Source: Strongylocentrotus droebachiensis
Lineage: Eukaryota > Echinodermata > Echinoidea > Camarodonta > Strongylocentrotidae
DNA length: 64,000 nt
Reading direction: 5' to 3'
Assembly: GCA_035222895.1 (NCBI GenBank)
Contig: JAVYIG010000098.1
Span: 1 to 64,000 of the forward strand
In this document: piece after piece, positions 56,823-64,000 of the stretch
Numbering within the stretch: the first letter of the stretch is position 1
How the letters are laid out: each line of letters begins with the position of its first letter
The notes under the pieces: generated by a model
Seen by the model: the letters and a program-made list of their open reading frames with translations, nothing else
What the model was told of the DNA's origin: nothing
Databases searched by the model: none
Made by a program: the position numbers and the translations under genes

Positions 56823-58545
56823 TTACTTGGCATACACATAATAGTAGCTTCCGTTCCAAGTGTACCTGTTGCGGGCCCACTGACCAACGTAGGATCTAGC
56901 CAAGCTTGCCCCTGTTCCCCGGGGCGAGAAGAAGAGCGACTGGAAGAAGAAGGGCTTGGAAACCCCATTGGCAGGTGGCAGCCCTCCCCCTTGTCCGCAT
57001 TTGCTTGTATTTCCTGTGATGCAGGTCACTCGATCAACTATAGAATGAACGAAAAGCATATTTAATTAAACAAAATAAAAACATGATATGGTGTAAACCC
57101 AGGAAGATGGCGTTTTATCCCTAATTTAGACATTGTCATTATGGTAATAAATCAGGACGCTTTTTTGTATAACACAGGTAATTTGCATTAACATTTAAAT
57201 TTGTTGAAAACATATGGAGTTTTTGAACTGCCAATTAGATAATGGAATGGGGTCAGCAAAATGAGAACATTTTAATGCACATTTTGAACATGATGAAGCT
57301 TGTGTAAAACGAGACTATAATCTACAAGATGAAAGAATTTACCACTGCCAGACGGAAATTCAATACGGGTATGGTCGTTGCCGTAACCAGGAATGAAAAG
57401 CGGTGTATCCTCGAGCCAAGGAGGGGATCGTGTAGTGAGACGCGATGGGTTAACGCTGTCATCTGCCTCCATTTTTAAGACAACGTCAGTTTGGACCAGG
57501 AAATGATTGTATTTGAGATCAATCATCTCTTTGACTTCGGAATTGTCGATGATGTCGAGTGTGATTTCGGTGGCGTCTTCGTCGACATAGTTCCAGATGG
57601 CTGTTTGGTCGGACCTGCCGTAGCGGGCCCACCCACCGCCCTCAATGTCCATTTCACAAAACACCTGTAAGATAAGATGGAAGATGGTAAAATGTTACCT
57701 GTGTGAAGATGGAGCTACACGCATCATACAACTGAGATTTATGAGTTCGGGGGGGGGGGGGACACGTGCCCCGACCATCTGGAATCTTGCAGGGGAAATA
57801 TTGTCATTGCAAAAAGAATGTGCACTTAATCCTGCCCGCAAAAGAAAAATTGGACCCCAAAAAGAAGCTGAATATTATAAAAGTTTCTTTCTTTTTGTGG
57901 CTGGTGCCCCGTCCCCATCAACTCCCGTCGTCGAATTAAATAAAAAAAACATACCTTTCGATAGAGACCAGCGCTCTCGATGTAGTAGAAGTCACTGGTT
58001 GCTTCTTGGCACACATCCTTGACATGTTGGCAGGATAGTGCCGGACTGCTTGGAGTTCCAAGATTATCGCAGCCTTCTGTCGTATGATCAAATTCAAAAA
58101 GGCCGTTGCTAGTTCAATGTAAATTAGGGGGGAGTAGGACAAAATTATCCTGGATCCGCTCCTAAATGGCTCGAGCAGGTATTCGTTCCAAGTGTGTAGG
58201 CCTACCACATATCTTGATCGGACATCTCAAAAACTAATAAAAGCTAAATCCTTTCTTTTTTCTTTTTCTTCTTCCTCTTCTTCTTCATCTTCTTGTCCGT
58301 GCTTCTCATTCTTCTTTTTTAATTTTTTTTCTTCCTCTTTGACTTATTTTCCCCCTCCTCTTCTTTCTTCTTCTTTCCCTTAACATTCGTACCATAACCC
58401 ATTTTTTACCTGTTGAACCTTGGCATGTAATCGCGCCATTGATGTGCAGCTGTGCTTGACCGTATCCTTGGGCACTGGTGCTGACAATCAACAGCATGAC
58501 CAGAGCGATGGAAACAAACGACGCCATTTTGGTCCTAGCAATCAA
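56823..58545 (-). CDS. Secreted fibrinogen-like (GGGW-motif) protein, four exons
   Basis: Exons 58545-58410, 58076-57955, 57664-57343 and 57037-56823 join with phases 1, 0 and 1 to give 264 residues. The start may instead be MASF at 58,527. Residues about 7-26 (ASFVSIALVMLLIVSTSA) form a signal peptide with cleavage likely before QGYGQ. Then QLHINGAITCQGS, CQHVKDVCQEATSDFYYIES, AGLYRKVFCEMDIEGGGWAR (compare the fibrinogen C-terminal domain start, YCDM..GGGW), and a Gly-rich, Cys-paired C-terminus (CITGNTSKCGQGGGLPPANG, ARNRYTWNGSYYYVYAK) to TAA. It is shorter than a full fibrinogen-related domain beyond GGGW, so it may be a divergent relative. Likely an extracellular lectin-like or structural protein; function not known. 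Confidence 0.7.
58255..58382. repeat. TTC-rich microsatellite in intron 1 of the secreted-protein gene
   Basis: TTCTTCCTCTTCTTCTTCAT-type tract just beyond the exon 1 donor. Confidence 0.8.
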
Positions 58546-58852
58546 AGATCAGGAAGAAATGTATAGAGAGGTCAGGTTTTCACTTCAAGTGGACTGGATT
58601 TGTGATCGACGAGCTTACGAGGAATTCAAGCAGCTATGTGACTGCATTTTGACATTTTTGTGTTAGTATCACGTACCTAACCCCGGGTACCTACCAAGCA
58701 CATTACCCCTAATTACCTAATTATGTGAAGATGGTCTCAAAGTAATGACCAATTAATATATACTCCTGACTGATCGGATAGACATGAAAACATACCACTA
58801 GAACATGTAACCTTACAGCTAGACCCGGTAACATACAACTGAAATCTGAATA

Positions 58853-59121
58853 AAAGGGGCTGTAGCATGGCAAATACTGGTTAACGCCATCTACGACTTC
58901 TTTTGGACAACTGCATGTAAACGAATGGACTTGATTAACTTGGTCAGCGCGTCAGCATTCGCGAAACAGACCGAAGGTCTCCACAGCTTCGGTTTCGCGT
59001 ATGTTGCACGAAGTGCATTACGTAGGCCTACTGCGGTCGGCGGTCGCGGCGTCCGTAGTCGATTGGTCCCGAGTCAGGCCACGGGAAAGACACGTAGTCT
59101 CGTCATGCTACAGCCCCTTTA
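58853..59121. mobile_element. MITE with AAAGGGGCTGTAGCATG ends
   Basis: AAAGGGGCTGTAGCATG at left and CATGCTACAGCCCCTTT at right. It lies about 300 bp upstream of the secreted-protein gene start. Interior palindrome GACCGAAGGTCTCCACAGCT / TTCGGTTTCGCG. Confidence 0.8.
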
Positions 59122-60071
59122 AAGTCATCATACAATGCCCACATTCGGTGATAACCCCAGGGTTTAATTTTCTTAAAGGTATTAAGCTATCAACCTCTTC
59201 CCCCGTGACTTATTATAAAAGATATAACTCATGATTGTTAGCGGTGTTGAAACGGCCCCTACGGACCTACATGAGCTCGTGTATTCACAAATGACCATAT
59301 TTTTGGAAGAAAAAAAAACAGGTAGGCCAACATACCGAGGTCGCGCAACTTTACCCGCCCCCTCAGTTATCCTGATATTTGTTAAATATTGGTTAATAGT
59401 ATATCAGTAAATAAATCACAATAAACATTTCTTATGTATTTCAAGAGCTACTATTAGGGAGGCCAAAAAAGAAAATCAGCGTTTGGCTTATGAGCAAACA
59501 TTTGTAGCTTCGCCAAGATAAACAACACGTGAATGCATGGAATGAAATCAAACGTTGCCACAACTTACCATTTCAATAAAGATTCAAACGGCTTACATGT
59601 AGTGTTCTGCGGTGAGATTTATGTTGCCTGGCCTGTACTTACAATGTCTCGAGAAAGGTCTGTTCCCTTGTCTTATAATGAACTATAACCAGAGTACTTC
59701 ATCATAACCACGCCCTCTTTTACTTTTCTGTTTTATTAGAAGGAATAGTTAAGCCTCATGTTCGTGTGCAAAGTAGAAATATTATATCCAGTTTATTCTA
59801 CCAAGGATCTGTGGTCTTACCTTGACCACGCTTACCGATCAATAATTACAGAGAGAAAGGAGGCCTTCAGCCATGGTCCGTGTGCAAAATAAAAAATTAA
59901 GCAAATTTGTTTCCCCCTTTCGTGCATTGTAGCTGTCAATAGTGCCTTAGCATGACCACGCCCACATGTCAATTTAAAGTAGAGAGAGAGAGAGAGAGAG
60001 AGAAGTCACACAGCTATATGGGTCCGTGTGCAAAAACAAACAACAACATATCTCTTGCCATTACTCCAATT
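59122..60071. other. Non-coding with short dispersed phrases
   Basis: The phrase GGTCCGTGTGCAAA recurs at about 59,875 and 60,022, with a related GTTCGTGTGCAAAG at 59,760. GA microsatellite at 59,981-60,003. No gene. Confidence 0.5.
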
Positions 60072-61058
60072 CAGGGGCGGCGATTTCTTTTCATGGCCGG
60101 GGGGAGGGGGGGGGGGGCGAAATGCGAGGGACGAGGGAGCAGTGGCGTAATGAGCGAAAACATTTGGGAGAGGCAGAAAAGATTCCGCATCACCACCACT
60201 TTAACATGTTACGCAGGCCCTGGGAACGTTTTTCAAAGTGGGGGTGGGGGGGGGGGCTAAGTATTTACGATCAGGTAGAGCAAAGTGAGCGCAGCAAGTG
60301 GAGCGTAAATTGGCCTGGGGTCCAGGAGGAAAGCCCCGGCGGGGATCAAGGGCGAAGCCCCATGAAGCTCAGGGGTTTTAGGCATTTAATTACGGTCAGG
60401 TGAGCATCCAGGCGGCGCCTTAGGGCCCTTGTTGGGATCCAGGGAGCAGAGCCCGCGGAAGCTCAGGTGTTTAAGGCATTTAATTACGGTCAGATGAGCA
60501 ACCAGATGCTCGCCTTAGGGCCCTTCGTGGGGTCCAGGGGGAAGAACCCCCAGAAAATCAGATAAAAATCATGCCATTTCAGTAACATTTGTAAATCACT
60601 GGTATCGAATTAGAAATAAACCATGTTTGAATTGTATTTGGGGGGAACTGCCCCCAAGCCCCCCTCCCCCTCCTCCAGCCTACGCAAGTGCGAGGGAGCA
60701 TAGTGAATGACAGGGGTGAAGGTGACGGAAGTGACAACCCCTTCACAGGTTTTTGAAGTTTTGTTGTATTAAAAAATTACATTCCTTAGCAAAAACTATA
60801 GTATATAAAAACAAGCAATATACTTTTTTCTCACTTAACTTTTTTCGGTTTTTACTTGTACATTTTGAAGGATATTATGCGAGGTAGCTACCGAATGAGA
60901 AGATTTTAGCATTTTTATTTGTCTAAACGCTGCAATATTGGGCCCTTTAGAGCTTAAAAGTGTGTTGCAGTCTTTAGTTAGTATTTGCTATACATTCTTT
61001 GTGCACTTTTTCAAATTTTAAGGGGGGACGACCCTCCCCCCCGGGATCGCCGCCCCTG
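60072..61058. mobile_element. hAT-like non-autonomous element with 8-bp target duplication
   Basis: Ends CAGGGGCGGCGAT and ATCGCCGCCCCTG; flanks CTCCAATT (60,064-60,071) and CTTCAATT (61,059-61,066) form a near-perfect 8-bp duplication, as hAT transposons make. The body holds a tandemly repeated approximately 120-bp phrase (CTCAGG-GTTTTAGGCATTTAATTACGGTCAG). No transposase. Confidence 0.85.
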
Positions 61059-61066
61059 CTTCAATT

Positions 61067-62519
61067 CGTTGTATTGCTTTTTCCTGAGTACTCCTTGTTG
61101 AATGGACCTGTGAACCGGGTGTGCACCCCTTATTTGTCAAGGGGTGCTGCATCGGATGCTGTCAGTAAATTGAATACCGGAATGCAAAGGGAGGCAAAAA
61201 TGTTTTTTTTTTTTTTTTTTTTTTCTCTCTTTTTTTTCTCTCTTTTTTTTTTTTTTTAAAGGAGAACGTTATACATGGATGAAGCTTTATTATGATGCTC
61301 TATTTTTCCACAAAGATATGCACACAAAACAAAATTATAATAATAATAAATAAAACAAATATTGGTGGCTTCTTTTACAGCCCTCGTGTCCGTCATGCCA
61401 TGATGCTTTTGGCCCTCCAATAATAAATGTTAACCCAGTTATAGCCGAAAGAAAGATGAGTTCATATTTTATATTTCTTTGAAAATCCTAACTATAAATA
61501 GTGTCCACTTTCTTATTATTTTGTTTGGTTTACTGAGTGTATGTAATATTGTGTCTTCATTCACTTCATGCACCCCCCCCCCCCCCCACTCTTTATCATT
61601 TTCCTGGAATTATTAAGAATATACCAAAGCTGAAGTCTAGAATTTAAAAGAAATGCGATATAGATGTATCAAGGATAGCTTACAGTTACTTCAGTCAATG
61701 TTACAGTTGGATAGAAAATATTGTCATGTTAGAGGATTTCATCTTCAGTAATAATCTAGTAGAAGATTTTTTTTCTATGTGATTTGTGTGCAATAGCTTC
61801 AGGATTTCAAAATGCATCTAGATGAGTATATTCAAGAAAAATAGGAAGAGTAATCTTTGACAAGTTTGAGTTGATATTAGTGTTTTATGATAATCACGTG
61901 TGTATTTTGATATCCATCATGGTTAAAATGCTGGAAGGCTGTTTTTTGTTTTTTCCTGGTTCTACATCATTGATACACAACTGATTATCTATACCTTGCA
62001 GATACACTAGATTTCCTCTATTTTTGACAACATTTGTATAGCCATCTTCCGTTATAATACCCGGGAGGTAACTTTTAACTTTAAAGGGACTATTCAAACT
62101 TGACGTGAACTTGCTATAGAATAGCTTTTGGCTGAAGCAATTAGTGTTTCCGTGTTGGAATAGGAAAATAAATAAAGGGGTTGAAAATGACAGAAAAGGC
62201 TCCAGATGGATACTTTAAACCAGGGGATGAACATCTTTTTATATCAAATCTGATAATTATTAGTGACATAATTTAGGGGGATTTTGCTCCAGTCTTTCGT
62301 CTTTTTGTGCATTGCTGATCGTCAACGAAACGGAGTTAAGCCTTTTGTCATATCTGTTTGTTGCTACGGCAGGCAGCCAGTGAAAACGAATTCGTTTAAT
62401 AAAATTATGGGAATGCACGCATTACTTTAAACAAATAGAACTTCGTTATTCTTGGCTCATTTTTCCTGATTGAGGGGTCCTGTATAAAGGGCAAGTGTCA
62501 AGACTGAATTAAACCATAT
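61067..62519. other. Non-coding stretch
   Basis: Poly-T block (61,203-61,257), poly-C near 61,573, and the dispersed repeat shared with 20,530-20,640 at 62,384-62,495. No gene. Confidence 0.6.
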
Positions 62520-62965
62520 CAGGACACCTACCCCCCGGGCAACTGCCCCCTAGGACAATTACCCCCCGGACAACTTCCCCTAAGATAGTTGTCCCCCTAT
62601 GATAGTTGTCCGGTGGTAGTTGTCCTAGAGGATGGTTGCCGTAGGGGGTAGTTGTCTGAGGGGTAGTTTTCCGGGGGTAGATTTCCCGGGGGTAGTTGTC
62701 GTCGGGGGTAGTTGTCCGGGGGTAGTTGTCCTAGGGGGAAGTTGTCCTAGAGGAGGGTTGTCGTAGGGGGTAGTTGTCTGTTGGGTAGTTGTCCGGGGGT
62801 AGATGTCGGGGGGTTGTTGTCCTAGGGGTTACTTATACGGGGATAGTTGTCCGGGGGTAGTTGTCCTAGGGGATATATGTCCTAGGGGGTAGTTGTCCGG
62901 GGGTAGTTGTCCTAAGGGGTAGTTGACTGGGGTGGTTATCCGCGGTGGATGTCCAGGGGGTAGGT
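62520..62965. repeat. G-rich minisatellite (GGGGGTAGTTGTCC)n
   Basis: Around 20 imperfect units of 13-17 bp on the plus strand, preceded by the complementary C-rich form (CCCCCCGGACAACTTCCCC), so the block begins as an inverted repeat. Regular G-runs could form quadruplexes. Confidence 0.85.
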
Positions 62966-63248
62966 CTCCTAAAGCCAAATTAAACTAACTTATTTTTGAA
63001 TTTACCATTTTTTAGAGTTTGTAAATACAAATTAGTCAATTAAACAACTAACCTCTTTCCCTCCTTATATACTCAAATGGAATCACACACAGAAATCCCA
63101 GGATGCACTGGTTCTGATGCTCATCAGCTGTGCAGTCAAATATCTTGTCTTTTGGAGTTACTTGAATTGACCACTAGATGGCGCTATCAATTTTGGATGA
63201 AAAACTCAGAAACAATTACTGGTACTTCCAATCTTAAACAACTAAATG

Positions 63249-63710
63249 GGAAGGGCAAATCTTCTTAGCAATTTGACACTTTTAATCAACATTCACAACA
63301 CATTATATTACTATCTGTTGAACTGGATGGTATAAATGTATATTGCTGTTATAAACCTGACGAAATCGTCCGAAATGTATCGCATTTGAGGAAATTTTCA
63401 AACTTGGTTATGCGACACATGCTGCGGCGACTTCTTCACGATCAATATCGTACACTGACCGAATTCTTAACATCCATCCTAGATTAGACACTATACCTAA
63501 CCCTAAGCCTAGAAATATTCTAAAACCAATTGCAACCCTAAGTCTTAGCCTATATATTGGACGAGATTTAGCTCAGAGCGACGATTGTCGCAGGTGCTTA
63601 CATCGGAGCACCGCAATACATTCTCTTAATGGGATATCGCCATTTCACGTTGTTAGGGAGAACCAACTAAACGGTATATTGATCTAAAAAAATAACGGCA
63701 ATATATCGTT
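63249..63710. repeat. Duplicated block, copy 2 (empty site)
   Basis: Matches 52,951-53,017 plus 53,296-53,690 with the MITE absent (CACAACACATTATATTACTA). Confidence 0.9.
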
Positions 63711-63736
63711 TTGAGTCAAAAGCTGGTCTTCAAAGG

Positions 63737-64000
63737 GGGTCAATCAATCAACAAATCAGTCATTGAACTGATCAACAAATCAATCAAGTAAGTAATCAAC
63801 AAATCAGACAATCAATTAGTCATACATCCAATCAATAAATCATTCAATCGATTAACCAATAGATAGGATCAATAAATTGGATAATCAATTAGTCATACAT
63901 GTACAATCAATCATTAATTCATTCAATCGATCAATCACTCAATCAACTAACAAATCAGTCAATTACCAAATGAGTCAAGCAATCAATGAGCAAATCAGTC
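63737..64000. repeat. AATC-based satellite array, second locus
   Basis: Same TCAATCAATCAACAAATCAG vocabulary as 54,738-56,040; runs off the window edge. Confidence 0.9.

Noticed and set aside
59001-59234. Open frames in the MITE upstream of the secreted-protein gene
   Set aside because: They lie across inverted repeats of a non-coding element and do not match any protein.

Overview
This is animal nuclear DNA: genes are split by GT-AG introns, microsatellites and inverted-repeat transposons are everywhere, and there is no sign of bacterial gene packing. I infer an echinoderm, most likely of sea-urchin type. The reasons are a Death-NACHT-LRR immune receptor with LRRs spread over many repeated exons, a 2A peptide attached to that receptor (2A sequences on NLR genes are known from sea urchin), a Ngaro/DIRS-type tyrosine-recombinase retrotransposon, and many deuterostome-style MITEs. 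The species call is inference only.

The centrepiece is one minus-strand NLR gene running from about 43.3 kb down to at least 13.0 kb. Its first coding exon (43,261 to 39,375) encodes a 1,295-residue protein with two predicted membrane segments and about 65 copies of an 11-residue Ser/Thr/Asn/Glu-rich repeat. That exon ends in a canonical 2A ribosome-skipping motif (GDVEMNPGP). The next exons give a Death domain (38.9-38.6 kb), a 33-bp linker, a NACHT ATPase (37.2-35.7 kb), three LRR-type exons (35.2, 34.1, 32.5 kb), three more LRR exons (31.0-28.0 kb) and eight near-identical LRR cassettes (27.5-13.0 kb). I placed splice sites by hand; all 18 exons join in one open frame. The prediction is one mRNA that yields two separate proteins in equal amounts: a membrane protein with a long repeat tail and a cytosolic NLR beginning with the proline of the 2A motif.

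Region by region: 0-3.1 kb is non-coding with one small MITE. 3.2-5.95 kb (minus) is a Gln/Pro/Ser-rich protein built of 489-bp repeats, broken by one in-frame TAA. 7.0-12.5 kb (plus) is a tyrosine-recombinase retrotransposon with open gag, RT-RNase H and recombinase frames. 13-43 kb is the NLR gene, with a dead CR1-like LINE (16.7-18.6 kb) and several MITEs in its introns. 43.7-50.6 kb is a transposon nest: an old LINE split by a 3.4-kb inverted-repeat element carrying gene-like sequence, bracketed by two copies of a roughly 600-bp sequence that lies upstream of the NLR. 50.9-56.1 kb is minisatellite, foldback elements and a 1.3-kb AATC-rich array. 56.8-58.5 kb (minus) is a four-exon gene for a small secreted protein with a fibrinogen-like GGGW motif. 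58.9-64 kb is non-coding, with a hAT-like element that has an 8-bp target duplication, a G-rich minisatellite, and a second copy of the 53-kb repeat block followed by another AATC array.

The window suggests an immune-gene locus under rapid turnover: LRR exons multiply as exon-plus-intron cassettes, the coding minisatellite changes copy number, and transposons have already destroyed one cassette.
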